Assembly (NCBI GenBank): GCA_007922195.1
Contig: ML681963.1
Coordinates: 59,502,981 to 59,566,980, forward strand
DNA length: 64,000 nt
DNA from: Podocnemis expansa
Lineage: Eukaryota > Chordata > Testudines > Podocnemididae
Reading direction: 5' to 3'
Position 1 is the stretch's first letter, and each line of letters opens with the position of its first letter. Under the pieces are notes generated by a model, which saw only the letters and a program-made list of their open reading frames with translations, did not search any database and was not told the DNA's origin. Shown here in pieces: positions 45,301 to 56,895 of this stretch. Both the position numbers and the translations under genes were made by a program.

Positions 45301-48282
45301 TTGATATATAGGCCGTAGGCAAAGTTTGTGATGTAAATAGAGGGCTGGCATTGCCTGTGATGTCCCCTTGAAAGTTCTTTTGGTTCACAGCCTGAGAGCC
45401 CACAGCACCCTAAGTTAGCTGTCATGGGACTCATAATGTGGCACAGTGTTCTACACATTCACCTCCTCCTCAGCCAAGGGGGGTAGAGATCTGTATGCCA
45501 TCTTGGAGGATCCTTGTGTGCTTGACACATTACATACTGTATAGGAGAATCCCTTCATTCAGAGCTGAAATGCAGCCACCTCAGGGGTGGAATGCTGAAG
45601 CTATTTAGCGACCTACTACAGTGCTAGATGATGACTTCACAGTGTGAAGAGAAAATCCATCTTCTGCTGAAACTGAAAAGGAAAAATTAGGGAGGCAGAA
45701 TGTATGTATCCAGGCTGAAATTTGACTGGGACTCCTGAACACTTAACAAAGGTCATGGAAGCAGAAATGGTCACTTGTGGTCACATCCTCAGCTTCAGGT
45801 CTTATCCAGCAAGCTACACATCCAGCATTGCAGTGTCACAGAGAGAAGAGTTCCCCCTATTTAATCACCAGTAACACCTGTCATGACACTTTCTGTTAAT
45901 CGTCCTTAGAAGGCACCCAGGAGTAGTGGAAGTCTCATTCATCTTCTAACCAGTCCAGTCTTGTTTAGTTTGAGAGACCTGTTAGGATAAGTTCCAAAAG
46001 GGCAGCCGTATCAGTCTAGTTCAGCGAAACAAGCAAGGAGTCCTGTGGCACTTAAAGACTAACAAACAAATAACTAATAAATAAATCTATTGGTCTTTAA
46101 GTGCCACAGGACTCCTTGCTTGTTTTACTGGTGGGCTAACAGCCTCATAAGGTGAAATAGTGTAGTCCTTGGGTTGTCTTTGCCAGAAGAACGAGATGAT
46201 GTACACAGGTGGGGAGGCAGGGTCTGTGGAGAACACAGTATTTGAGCAGAACACAGGTTTACATAAGGCTCTGTGAGGTTTTGACCAAACACTTCGGCAT
46301 GATGGAGCAGAGCAGAGCAGAACAGGCCTTCACGGTACAGCTGGCTGAGAATGGCTCTATGGCTGATGATGGCAAGGCTGTTTGGAAATTTTGTTCCCAG
46401 CAGATGTTCTTTGCTAACTCCGTCCTCCCTGGATTTTCTCTGCAGGTAATGCTGGTGATAGATGCTGCTGTGACCCACTTGGAGAATTTGCCCTCTCTGG
46501 AAGAGTATCTCATGAACCTGGGCAAAAAACACCAGGCAGTTGGTGTGAAGGCGGATTCTTTCTCGGTGAGGCCTTTCTCTCTTCATGCCACTTCTGCTAC
46601 AGGGTTCTTCTGGCTTCCTCCTGATCCTCCCTGAGGGCCGTGTCAGGAAGCCGGGTTCTAGAAATTGTGCGCATGCCTCAGTGGGGTATTTTATGCTGGT
46701 GCTGGGCACGTAAACTTGCAGTCCAACTGAAGCCCAGAACCTGAAGCACCTACAAAGCAGCCATTGGTATGCTTATGGGAAAACAATCCCACATGCTTGA
46801 TCTGTAGATAGACTTAAGCTAGCTTGAGTTGTCCTCCCATCCCAGCTCTATAGGCTGAGCCGTGGGTTGTCATTTGCAAGGGAATACAGCTACATCTTGG
46901 TCTGTGTTTACCTGGCATAGGGTTACTGAACCTCAACAGAGGACACTACCAGATGTGAGAGCAGATGTCACAGCTCTCACCTCACCTCTCGCTCCCAGGT
47001 ATGAGGCAGAAATATCCCTGCCCTTCATCTCAGACGTCACATTACCTCCCTCCTGCCAATGAGCAGGTGCAGACACACTAGATATTAATTTGCGATGGCA
47101 GAAAGTTTCAGGCCTGTTAACATGAAGTTGCATTGGCTCCATTCCTTTCTCTGTCCAAATGTGATGCCTTGCGCCACTAGCCTTAGCCCTTGGGAGACTG
47201 AGCTAAAATTGTGGCTCAGTGGATAATCTCTCTCTAGGGCTTGTTTCCAGCAACCTCATTGAGAGGAGGGTTCTGTAAGGAGCCAGGGAGTTCATTCTCT
47301 AGCAGATCAACTATTTATAGGGAGTCCACTGGAATTGCTGTGTCAGGAAAAGGGGTGGGATTGGAAATGAGGTACTATGTAGTGGAGGCTTCTCAAGGTA
47401 GGATCAATCAATCAATCAATCAATCAAATCATAGGGCTGGAAGGGACCTCGTGAGATCATTGAGTCCAACCCCCTGGGAATTGAACCCAGGACCTTCTGC
47501 ATGTTAAGCAGAGGTGCTAGGATGGGTTCTGACTATCCAGTTTAGTGTGATACATTGTGGTCTCTGCCAGTTGCTGTAAATAGTGTCTGAGTATGCCTCC
47601 GCTTTGTCTGCTTACACTGAGATGTTACCATCAGTCTCCCCTAGTGTTATCTTAGGGGAGAGTTAAGATTTCCTGCAGCTGGGAGCTAAGCTGGATTAAA
47701 GTCTTGTCTAGAACCCCACCCCATGGCTTCCTTTTCTTCTGGAAACCCTTCTTCAGTGCTGAGCTGTGCTCCCTTTGCAACCCTTCAGAGGTTCCCAAAA
47801 AGGAAACTGGGAGGGAGATCAGCTGAGAGCACAAGGGTAGGAAACAGCGTGAAGGAGCAGGGGAAGTTGGTGTGGAAGGAGATCAGTCCACAGGTAAAGG
47901 TAGAAGGAGACATTTTTGGAAAACTGTAGGATTAGAGAGGTGGGGAGGAAGCCAGATTGAGTACAGGGGACCTGGTAGATAGGAGCTGGAGAAGCTGTGC
48001 TGTTCTGTGCAGTGCAATAGGGAAGGCTCAAAATGGAGATGAAGAAGAAACTCAGCAGTAGAGAAGCTGACAGCATGTTTGTCCCAAGGCTTCCGCCCTT
48101 GACCTCTGACTCTGGTGCCTCTCTTTGGTTCACAGGTGGTGGGAGAGTCATTGCTGTTCATGCTGGAGAAATGTCTGGGTACTGCCTTCGGCCCAGATAT
48201 GCGAGAGGCCTGGACCAGGCTGTATGGTGCTGTGGTGAAAGCCATGAGCCGTGGCTGGGATGTGCACAAAGAAGGGAAATAG
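42243..48282 (+). CDS. NGB: Neuroglobin (complete coding sequence, 4 exons)
   Basis: Heme globin of neurons and retina, with the iron held by two histidines when no ligand is bound (family knowledge). Coding exons 42243-42346, 44729-44840, 46446-46565 and 48136-48282 sum to 483 nt, 160 aa. ATG sits in a good context (AAAATGG). Key residues by position in this protein: Phe47 (CD1), Cys51 and Cys60 (the CD-loop disulfide pair), His69 (E7, distal), His101 (F8, proximal), Cys125. Introns interrupt at the classical globin sites: B12 phase 2, E11 phase 0 and G7 phase 0; the E11 intron is the neuroglobin hallmark. Human NGB is 151 aa. This one has five extra N-terminal residues and four extra C-terminal residues (ends WDVHKEGK). 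No frameshift. Transcribed in the same direction as POMT2. Confidence 0.97.
43301..43960 (-). repeat. CR1 LINE 3' end, turtle type
   Basis: Long antisense match. It starts GACATAAAATCAGCCATATG, followed by GTCCATCTAGCCCA, then CCACAGATTTACTGTACACT, AATTCCAATATATCTTTGAG and ACCATGGATTTATAAAGAGG. It covers the last ORF2 part and tail. This is one of the best clues to a turtle source. Confidence 0.88.
44310..44500. repeat. Penelope-like terminal foldback in NGB intron 1
   Basis: The left arm (CAAAAGATTCCTGTGGCACA, TTTATTTATCTCATGAAC) is inverted against the right arm (GCTCATGCAATAAATTTGTG, TTTAAGTGCCACAGGACTCC), followed by the GAACTAGATTAACGCGGCTG tail. Confidence 0.65.
44729..44840 (+). CDS. 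NGB: NGB coding exon 2
   Basis: Reads [19 protein letters not shown] then [18 protein letters not shown]: helix C, CD loop with both cysteines, and E7 His69. Acceptor TTTTGCAG, donor GTAAGA. Confidence 0.97.
44841..46445 (+). other. NGB intron 2 (E11.0)
   Basis: Contains the perfect Penelope-like palindrome at 46027-46125. Nothing else recognised. An antisense open frame (46125-46709) overlaps exon 3 and is a shadow. Confidence 0.8.
46027..46125. repeat. Perfect 33-bp inverted repeat (Penelope-like ends) in NGB intron 2
   Basis: Positions 46027-46059 and 46093-46125 are exact reverse complements over 33 bp with a 33-nt spacer. The core reads GGAGTCCTGTGGCACTTAAA. Upstream, 45990-46026 is the reversed tail (GTTCCAAAAGGGCAGCCGTA). 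Confidence 0.85.
46446..46565 (+). CDS. NGB: NGB coding exon 3
   Basis: 40 codons in phase 0: [20 protein letters not shown], then [15 protein letters not shown] and ADSFS. F8 His101 lies in GKKHQAVG. Acceptor CTCTGCAG, donor GTGAGG. Confidence 0.97.
46566..48135 (+). other. NGB intron 3 (G7.0)
   Basis: Contains the (CAAT)n-linked CR1 tail at 47403-47512. The rest shows no feature. Confidence 0.8.
47403..47512 (-). repeat. CR1 tail with (ATCA)n and a tRNA-like stretch
   Basis: (ATCA)n at 47403-47427 joins AATCATAGGGCTGGAAGGGA, a reversed CR1 tail. The following GAATTGAACCCAGGACCTTC resembles a reversed tRNA B-box, suggesting a SINE piece. Confidence 0.55.
48136..48282 (+). CDS. NGB: NGB coding exon 4
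   Basis: [18 protein letters not shown], then [19 protein letters not shown], stop TAG at 48280-48282. Helices G and H with Cys125. Acceptor GGTTCACAG. Confidence 0.97.
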   Translation: MVGESLLFMLEKCLGTAFGPDMREAWTRLYGAVVKAMSRGWDVHKEGK

Positions 48283-48900
48283 ACCTTGCCTCTGGCTTTC
48301 CTGTTCCTAACCCAGCAGCTGCTCTGAGGAGACAACTGACTCTCCCTTCCAGCCACACCCATTCTAGGCCCAGCTCAGTAGCCCTCTCTGTCTCACTTTC
48401 ATATTACCCACCTCTGCAGCTGAGGATATCCAAATTGATCCCCCTTAATTACACTGCAGTGAGCCCTTGCATCCACCTCCAGGGGGCAGGAAAGAGCTGG
48501 GCTGTGGCTATTTCAGCCCTAAGAGATGGAATGGGCTCATCACAAACTTAAGCTGCTTTCCCTTCATTTTTCTCTCCACCTAAATATTCTCATGGAGTCA
48601 TTGCAGATTGGTTAACTCTTGCTTTTTATTTCCCCTGCATTTCCCTTAGAATATCTCGAGGCCTTTCTTCACATAAGGTTAATCATATCTGTGTGTATAT
48701 CCTGGGGAGAGGCTGAGCAGTGTGGCTTTTTGAAAGTGGAACTGGGTTAATCCCAGTGTAAGGCTGCTTTTACCAGGTTTGAGCTGCTAGCTGGCTGGAT
48801 TTGATCTGACTTGGCCAGTTGATTTAACCTGAAAGTCAGCTGAAATGGAGCCGCTACCAATGTTTTTAAATGTCTTGCACTAAAATAAATTAAATAAAGT
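48283..48900 (+). other. NGB 3' UTR
   Basis: About 610 nt from the stop to the paired AATAAA signals. No repeats seen. Confidence 0.6.
48884..48898 (+). promoter_or_regulatory. NGB poly(A) signals (two AATAAA)
   Basis: AATAAA at 48884-48889 and 48893-48898. A further candidate at 50422-50427 (AATAAACCAG followed by GTTTGTGTATGTG) is beyond a hAT insertion and less likely. Confidence 0.6.
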
Positions 48901-50697
48901 AAATACAAATGAAGACTTTGTATTTTAATAAGTGACAGATGCAGCTTTCTCCTTAGAGCAGCTTCCAAAAATCATCCTGGTTCTTGGCCAAAGAGAATGT
49001 AGCTGGAATTCTTCCCATGTGCTGATAATTTACATGTTTATAGCTTCCTGGATGCTTAAGGATAACTCCTACCTATTACTGAAACACAGCCACTTCTAGG
49101 GTAGAATAAGGCATCTGATGGATAGCATACAACAATAACTGCACTTGTCCACAGTCCACTCTAGGACAGAATTGAGTAAAAATCCAGCATTCAGCTGAAA
49201 ATAGAAGAGGACTGTTGAGGCAGTAGAATCTCATTACTCCAGTTGGAACTGGAGCTGAATATAAGCAGTAAGCTCCTGGCTCCTACGAAAAGGGTCCCAT
49301 GGGATATTAAATGACCCCCTGCAGTTAGGAGCTCCATTTTCTCTCTCATCTGAGACACTGCTCGTCCAGAAGCACAGCACAGCCTGTTTGGGGCATTGGT
49401 ACTGACTGAGGGAACAGTACACCCTACTGCAGTAGTTCCCAACATTTTCTCTGCCGGGACACGCATTGCTACCTTTAATTAATTTGACGCACACCACCAT
49501 ATAGTTTCCAAATAAACTCATGAATATTCTTGAGCCAATGAGCCAATCCAGAGCTCTTTGAGTAGTTTTTCAAAAAATTTTGTGGCACACCTGCTCAGAC
49601 CTGACAGCACACCTGTGTGCTGTGGTGCACTGGTTGGGAAGCACTGCCCTATGGAATGCCCAGCACCACTCCCTACAGCTCCTAGATTTTCCTTGGTCAT
49701 CTCCCATCCCCGCACTGACTAGACATGACTCACCGTTATGTTAATGTGGCTACTACCCAGAGCCCTGGCTCCCTCACCTTGTAACAAGAGTTTACATCTG
49801 TGGTTTTGGTGGCAGCTCTATCCCAGCTGGCCAGTTAGAGTATCCTCTGTTGCACAATTCTAGAGAGGCTAGTGCAGATGTCCTAGATATTAAATGCATG
49901 CTGAGTTCATTGCATCTCTGGTGGCTGCAGCTTCCTTTTCATTCTAAAGGAATCCTGCCTCTTCTCTCCCTTTTGGGACTCCACTCTTCTTTTCCACTTC
50001 TGCAGAATCTGGATGTGGCCTCAGCCCTCCCCTCTTACAACTATCTCTGTAAGACAAGTTGAATAGATGTGGTAACTCTTTTCTAACCTCCAGCTGCCAG
50101 CTAGGAGTTAGGGCGGGGAGTTTGGCCTGGGTCCAGGAAAACAGCCCTGATTGTGCCTGTGTATCCTAGGAGGAGAGAATTAGGTACCTCGCTGGGGAAT
50201 TTTGATCAGTGCATATCCAATAACTTCTCTGCTGCTGTAAATGTCTGAGGTCAAAGACTGGCTCTCTGTGCATGCTGTGGCTGAGTGGGCAACTGTGTGT
50301 GATGAATAGAGCTGTGTGGGTATGAACTAATACACCAAATAAGCCTTCCTTCCCTGTCCAGCTTTTACAAAATCCTTACTTTCACCTGCTCTCTGCCATG
50401 TTTTGTGTAATTCCTAAGAGAAATAAACCAGTTTGTGTATGTGCCTCTTAGCCCTGTCCTGACTATGTTTAACAGACAGCTGCATAGCAACAATGTAGTG
50501 CTTAAATTGCACCTTCCCATGACTGATTAAAGGTGCCCTGCAAAGGATTTTGTAAAAAAATGAGTCTCTGCCTTTTTTTGTTAATTTATGATTTCAAAAT
50601 AAAAAATCTGAAAAGTTTGAAAAGGCGAGAGGGAGGAGGTTTTTTTTTTTTTTTAATGTCTGTGTTCATCTTGGAGATAGCTGGAAGGTCAAGTCTG
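48901..50697. other. NGB downstream flank
   Basis: Contains the hAT at 49430-49646. No gene recognised. In human the next gene is TMEM63C, pointing toward NGB; no exon resembling it was seen. Confidence 0.5.
49430..49646 (-). mobile_element. hAT-like MITE (same family as 37787-38002)
   Basis: 217 bp from CAGTAGTTCCCAAC to GTTGGGAAGCACTG. Internal words TGTGGCACACCTGCTCAG and AATTAATTTGACGCACAC match the 37787 copy in reverse. The flanks are CCCTACTG and CCCTATGG (6/8). Confidence 0.8.
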
Positions 50698-50838
50698 CAG
50701 AGCCCTGCAAATCTGTGGATGTGCGCATTATATCCACGGCTGTCCGCATCTGCAGATACAGTGCGGATATATGCAGACCTTTTCTTGTGGATGCAGATCA
50801 GAAACGGATCCACATATTTGTGTCTGTGCAGGGCTCTA
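50698..50838. mobile_element. hAT-like MITE with perfect target duplication
   Basis: 141 bp with ends CAGAGCCCTGCA and TGCAGGGCTCTA. CAAGTCTG is repeated exactly at 50690-50697 and 50839-50846. The inside has GGATATATGCAGA and CCGCATCTGCAGAT words giving further fold-back. Confidence 0.85.
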
Positions 50839-50846
50839 CAAGTCTG

Positions 50847-53800
50847 GTCTTGCATGGCTTTGTTAGAGGATTGCTCGGTGGCTTAAGATGTCTGTTGGGA
50901 ACTATTTCTCATGTACCTTATTGGAAGGGGCCAGCTGTCGAATCTTTAACAAAGACAGCCTTTCTAGTAATGGCTCATTAACCTGTGGCATTAAATAGAC
51001 CCTAATAAAATCGGAGTCCTGCACAGTCAGACGAGTAATTTCTTCCCCTCTCAATTGTTCATCTCCCCCTCTCATTTCTTGTGTTAATCCTCCAGTTACT
51101 GTAAGTTATATCTGTGCTGGAGAACAGGACCATTGCTAAGTGAAGCAGTGGAAGGGCCCTGCTGTGAGCACTTGGCATGCAAAGCATTCCTGCTAACCAC
51201 ATGTCTTCAGGTTAAGGGAAATGTGGTAGATTTTCCCCAACTTCCCCTCATTGAAGGTCCTGCTTTGTAATTGTGAGTTCCGAGTTGCCAGCATAGCCCT
51301 CAGAATCAATGGCTTCTGGGAGATTTGGTGGGTTGCCTTGGTGATACCTGGAAACTATTGGGGAAGAGATCAAGCTCCCATAATTCATTTGGGGAACATC
51401 CATAAATCCCCTGGTGCCAGCACCAATTTCAAGCTGTTTACGCAAAATGGAGGCCACCTTATGCTTGGTAGGAGAGGTGCTGTGTAAGTGAGCATTTTTA
51501 AACAGCAACCAAAAGAAGCTGAGGGGAGATGGTGGAGCATGTTCCAGCAGTAGCTGCTGAAAGCTAGATACCCAAACGAGCAGCATGGGCAGCTACAGTC
51601 TGAGTTGCCTCACAGCTGGTTGCATGCATGGCTGCATGCTTGATCCATGGACAAAGCTCACCTGATGGCTCTGGCTCCAGGCCAGAGGCTAATTGTTCCC
51701 CGGCTGGGCTGGTGGGAGAAGGAGACGCCTGGAATCAACCATGTGACAAAGTGGGATTTTCTCCCATCCAATAAATTAAATTTATTACTCTTTAAAGTGC
51801 CGCCAGACTCCTTGTTTGTTTTCCTGGCATCAGTGTGAGCTAGCCCTCATCCTGCTGGTCTAACCCACCAGAATAGGAGCCCCCACTTACTTTGGGAAAG
51901 AGATGTAAGTGCCTGCTGGAAACCAGCTGCCCTGTTGGTTACTGGGATGGACTTGGCAAATGCTGTTTTGGTGGAGTGTAGCAGGCTAACACATTGTGCT
52001 GTTGAGGAGTGTGACCAAGGGGGCAAAGACCTGAATTCCTAATATAAAAAACAAGCAGAAAACCCTTCATGCACTTCTTTGTCCATCACAGAGATGCTAA
52101 AAGGCATCTCTCCCCCCCCCCACACACACTCTTTGACAAGTCACCTCTTAGGGCTTGCACCATGCCTGAGAGATAGGTAGGTATGAGAGGTATTATGCCT
52201 ATGTGGTGAACTGAGGCACAGAAGTCTTGGAGCAAAAGCAGGTCTCCGATCTTGTGCTTTAACCACTCTATATGCAGGCCACCCTTCCATTTGGGAGCAG
52301 GGTTAACGGTTGGTTGGCCTTGGGGAGCGTAATGTTCCTGCGCATGAGTCCTAGCCCAGAAATGCATCATTTCGCTAACTCAGACTCATGCAGCAGCTTC
52401 CCCAGGACTTGAAATGGGGGGGGAGGGTCCTCACTGAATTGGTATAGCACTGTTACTAGCTGACAACTGAGGGGTGTTGGAAAATTCAGGGGGGGAGGGT
52501 GTTAGGGAAATCCCTGGGCTCACGTACTATGACTTGACCATACCAGTGACCCTGCTGTTCTAGCCAAAGAGGCTTTCTACCCCTTCTGCTACCCTGCTGC
52601 TGGCCAAGCCTCTGCTCTGGCCTTTTGCATCAGGCTGTATTATGTAATTTTTCAGCCCCAGCTGTGAGAGATTTTTACATGCAAATTACTGTAATCAGCT
52701 GAGTGGTTTCTTTGAGTGACTGAGTGCTCCGAAGTGCAGAACAACAGTGCCCTAAACAATCATTTTAGTGTCTTGTGAACCTTGTTGTGCAGCCTGTTCC
52801 ACTCTGGAGGAATCCGAGTGAGAGCTATTAAACAAGGGGGGGCTGTGAAAGCAATTACAAACTGTGCAGAAAAGCCTCTGGCTCTCACTCCATGTGTCAA
52901 CACCCAGACAATTTTTAATGCTAACTTTCAAGGCGACTGCTGAGATATGGCCTTTGGGGTACTTCTCCCATTTTCCTCGAGACTGTCAATTCTGTGACCA
53001 AACAGTTACAAAAATAATTGCTCTGATGGCAGTAGGACCTACATATAGTTCGGGGGGGGGGGGGCGTGGCTTAAAATCAGCAGAGAGAGCCAGTGTTAAC
53101 AAACATGTAATGCTAGTGAGTGCAAAGCGGGTGGAAGAGCCTTATTAATTTCTTTTCCTCTGAAACCAGAGGAGAGAAAATCAGTGTTTGCCAACTGGCA
53201 AAGGATGAAAAATCGGGAAGGATTTTTAGTGTAATGTCTGTCCTGCCACTCATGCCCTATCTGTGTTTCAAAGCCACATCTACATTCTCATGAGGATGGG
53301 CTACTTGCATCAGAGCCTCACATCACCAGGTTTTCCTTGACTTGTGTGACCTTTTGTACTATAGCTGATGCCCCCCCTCCCCCTTCCAACCCCAAAGTTT
53401 TTCCTAGGCCATAGGTCCCTCCTGTCTGGGGCACCAGACAACCTTCCCCACACCAAGCTCAGCACTGGCCATGAACTCTACCTGTATCTTGATGGTTGTG
53501 AGCTCCATCAGCCTCCCTCTGCCAAGAGCTTGGTGTTGGACTGTACGCTATAGAAGGAATATCCCCATGGAGTGATCTGTGCTGGCTCCCAGGTCTCGCC
53601 CTATCTCCTGTGGCTGCCCATGTGCAAGGGTGGCTGGTGAAAATGGGCAGTGGGGCACTAACAATTTCACAGACTAGAAATCACTGCGGGTCCCACACCC
53701 ACTCACCAAAGGGCTGTAAAGCCTGATAGTCTAGTCAAGGCAGTTTCCCAATCTCCATTGCTGGAAGTAATTTGTCTCTATTCTGCCGTCTATTTTATTA

Positions 53801-55480
53801 ACAGCATGATCACAGGAGAAGCAGGAGCTCTGATTTCCATGGTAACAGTACCAGGAAACTGCCAGGGCAGATGGCTGCCTGCAGCAGCACAGTGGGTAGC
53901 CCCTTCCCACTGCCTGGAGCATGGCAAGGAACCCAGGGAAAAAAGCACTGGATCAGCATTAGCAGGGCTTTTTTTTTGTGATGGTACTCAGGGGTACTGA
54001 CTACTGTCACTTTTTTTTCACAGTGATGTGGCCCCCCCCCAGCTCCTGGCACTGCCAATGGTGGCCCCAGGTCCCTGGCTGAGTACCAGCACTTTTTTTT
54101 TTTTTAATCAGAAAAAAAAACCCACTGAGTGTTAGTATGACTGGTGCTAGTAGATCAGCAGCCAGACTGGGCCCTGTGTGCCAAGCCCTGTGCACTCTTA
54201 GTGCTTTGGGGCCCAGGAGGGCTCAGCACACTAGATTAAATTGGGGTGGGAAGAAGAGAACCAAGACCCTCCCTTAGCTGCCACGCTCGGTGCTCCTTCC
54301 CAGTTATCGGAATGGGAGCAATTTGAAAGGGAACATCTGTCTTCCAAGAGAGCCTGGGGAGATAAATGTATTAAACCCTCTTGTGCTATTTTGACTCCTC
54401 TGCCAATGGGGTGGGAGTGCCTAATTTCATTTAGCCAGTCATTTCAAAAGCCATGGCAGACCAGCCTGTGCACTCAACACCAGGCCCGTCCTGCAACTTT
54501 CCAGTCTCCTGCAGACTTCGAGGCACACTGCTGCCAGATGAGCTGGTGAGACGAGGAAGCCGCTGCTGGCTAAGAAGAGGCAGGCTGAGAAGCTAGACAA
54601 GGTGGAGACAGGAGCGCGTGCATACCCACATGGGTTGGGTGCAGCGGGCTGCTTCCATCCAACAGCAGTCAGAGGCTGGCTCTCAAACCACATCCTCATA
54701 CACGACACTGTATTTACGTGCAGGCTATGTTGCCAAGATCATAGGGTGGGTATCCCTTTGCAGCCAGCTAGGCTGCTGCCCTCAGTCGTGTGCTAACTGT
54801 GGCTGCAGCTGTGGCTGACTGTGCACTGGGTCCCAGGAGGATTCTCAATGGGTGGCAGATGGATGGGGCACTGGAGTGGGGAGGGGGTGCTGTGCTGAGC
54901 AGCAGATAGCTCTGGCTGCACCCCTGCTTGGAAGTGAACTGTCCATGTGTCTAGCTTTTCGAACTGGCATTATTTATTCTATACACCTTGTTTTTTTAAT
55001 TCTCCTGCCCCCTCCCCTCCATGTGGTCCATTTAACCACTCAAACCCCCCCCCCCCAACCCCACCATGCATCAGAGGTGTTGCTAGTGCTGGGCACAGGG
55101 ATCATGGGCCCTGACTGTTGCGGCCAGTGCCCCAAATCCCAGACCCCTGCAGCATAGGCACAGAGAACCTGCATCTGATTTCTCTGAGCTCCCACATACC
55201 TCTCACCCCCCACCCCAGCCCCAGCTCAAGGGTTGGCAGCTGGGCCTCACCTGGAAACTGTGGTCAGTGGCAATGGCAGCTGGCCCTAGCCAGAGACCTG
55301 GGGCCCCTAGTGGCAGGAGCCAACCAACCAACTGGCCCTGGCTCTGGGACCTGGGACACACAGCAGCAGGAGTCACTTCACCCAGCCCTGGTTCTCACCC
55401 CAGGGCCAGCATTTGGGACCAGCAGCTGTGATGCTGTCCAGGTCAAGGGGACTGTTTATGGTTATCTTTCAAATTAATAT
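50847..55480. other. Intergenic, few assignable features
   Basis: A Penelope-like tail is at 51742-51832. A small inverted pair with T-runs is at 53967-54106 (GGTACTCAGG against CTGAGTACC). G/C runs are at 53052-53064 (G13) and 55045-55056 (C12). The open frames are short or Pro/Gly-rich with no family resemblance. Confidence 0.5.
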
Positions 55481-56440
55481 TTCATATTTGCAATAACCCA
55501 TATATGACATACCATGTCTGGTGTCAATAGAAAGGCTATAAGCTGCTAAGAATGATTATATGGTTTATATGTAGGTATCATGCCTGTATTTGAAATTAGA
55601 AATCTATGTGTGTTCCAAGTGCTTTGTTCTTAAGTTAATCCCAGACTGGGTGTCTGCAAAACTATTGTTCCTCTTGATGGCCCCATCGGGGGGAGAGGCT
55701 CCCAGCTAGCTGCAATGGGCCCAAGAAGAAACCTGTTTCACCAGTTACTCAGACTGGCCATCTGGCCCAACTCCATCTTGATCTGGCAAGGACTCTGAGA
55801 TAAAAGGCAGGGGACCCATCTCCATTTTGTCTTTAGTCGCCAGTCTTCAGTTTGTCTGCAACCAACACCCCCCCACCCAGAACTATTCTCCTGGGACTGA
55901 ACAAAGGACTGAAACCCACCAGCTGCTACTGGGTGCACACCAGAGGAGTGAGGCTAACCTGCAAACTACAGGATCTTAATGGATTTGCTTTCTATGGACT
56001 CTAAATCATTTGTATGTATGTGATTCACTTTGACCTGTTAACCTCGCTCATATTTTTGTGTGTTTTCCTTTTATATTAAACCTTTAATTGTAGTTACCAA
56101 AGGATTGGCTGGCAGCAATGGATTGGCTGGTAATTTGGGTTACGATCCAAGCCTACATTGTTCTGGGTAATGACCTTTGGGGTCAGGAGAACCTATTTCT
56201 TTGAGAGACCCAGTGGCTAGAAGGGACCATAGGAACTGATGTGCAGTAAGGGGACTGTTTCTATTTTGTTATGCTTGGTGATAACCAGAGTGGGGAATCA
56301 GAAGCATGTTTTGTGACTGACTGGGAGACTAGTTTAAGTACCACCCATCAGTGGTTTTCGGGTTTGGTCCCTGGTTTTGCAGCTTGCGCTGATTTTGGCA
56401 CATTCAGAAGGTTATCCCAGGTGGCCTGGGTCACAGCAGC
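55480..56440 (+). repeat. LTR-like repeat, copy 1
   Basis: Direct repeat of 58330-59300 over at least about 55796-56440. Shared in order: TAAAAGGC, TATGGACT.TAAATCAT, AAACCTTTA.TT, GGGAATCAGAAGCAT and CACCCATCAG. A TATA-like GATAAAAGGC and the poly(A)-like ATTAAACC are about 280 bp apart, as in an LTR. No retroviral coding remains next to it. Confidence 0.5.
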
Positions 56441-56895
56441 AATGAGTCAGATCTGGCCCCAGGGCTCGTGCTCATGGGGCCAGTGGCAACAAGCTGGCTT
56501 GGGCCCAAGGCCTGCGGCAGGTCCTGGCTCGGGCCCGCGGCTGGTGGTGATGAGCTGGATCTGGCCAGGATCCAGCATCATGGGGAGGGTGAGAGTCCTG
56601 GAGCGGGGGGGCGTGGGGGGGGTTGGGAGAGAACTGGGGCTGGGGCTGTGCCCTGAATGATTTTTTGGGGGCAGTGATTCCCTGCCCTGCACCCATCCTC
56701 TCCCTCCAAACATATTTTCACTTCAGCTGCTTCCTTTTTCTCCCCAGATACCCACTCACTCCTCCTCTACTGAAGCACGTGGGAAGGCAGTTCTTCCAGT
56801 TTAAGGCCTAGCTGTGGAAGATCAGGCAAAGCAGGGAACTCCCCCTCCTCCTTCTGGCTGAAGGAGCGCCGCTGAGCTGTAGCAGGGCTTTGCAA
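56441..56895. other. GC-rich stretch between LTR-like copies
   Basis: Gly/Pro-coding, low-complexity (GGGGCCAGTGGC, CGGGCCCGCGGC). No gene recognised. Confidence 0.5.

Noticed and set aside
46125..46709. 194-codon minus-strand frame
   Set aside because: Antisense shadow of NGB exon 3 and a Penelope-like tail.
48033..48551. 172-codon + strand frame over NGB exon 4
   Set aside because: It is in a different reading frame from the neuroglobin coding frame and translates intron and UTR; a shadow.
50422..50427. Alternative NGB poly(A) signal
   Set aside because: Has a GU-rich follow-up, but lies beyond a hAT insertion and 1.5 kb past a paired AATAAA; kept only as a remark.
52086..52370. 94-codon minus-strand frame that looks mildly gene-like
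   Set aside because: No splice borders, no family resemblance, and a pyrimidine/CA run inside its end.
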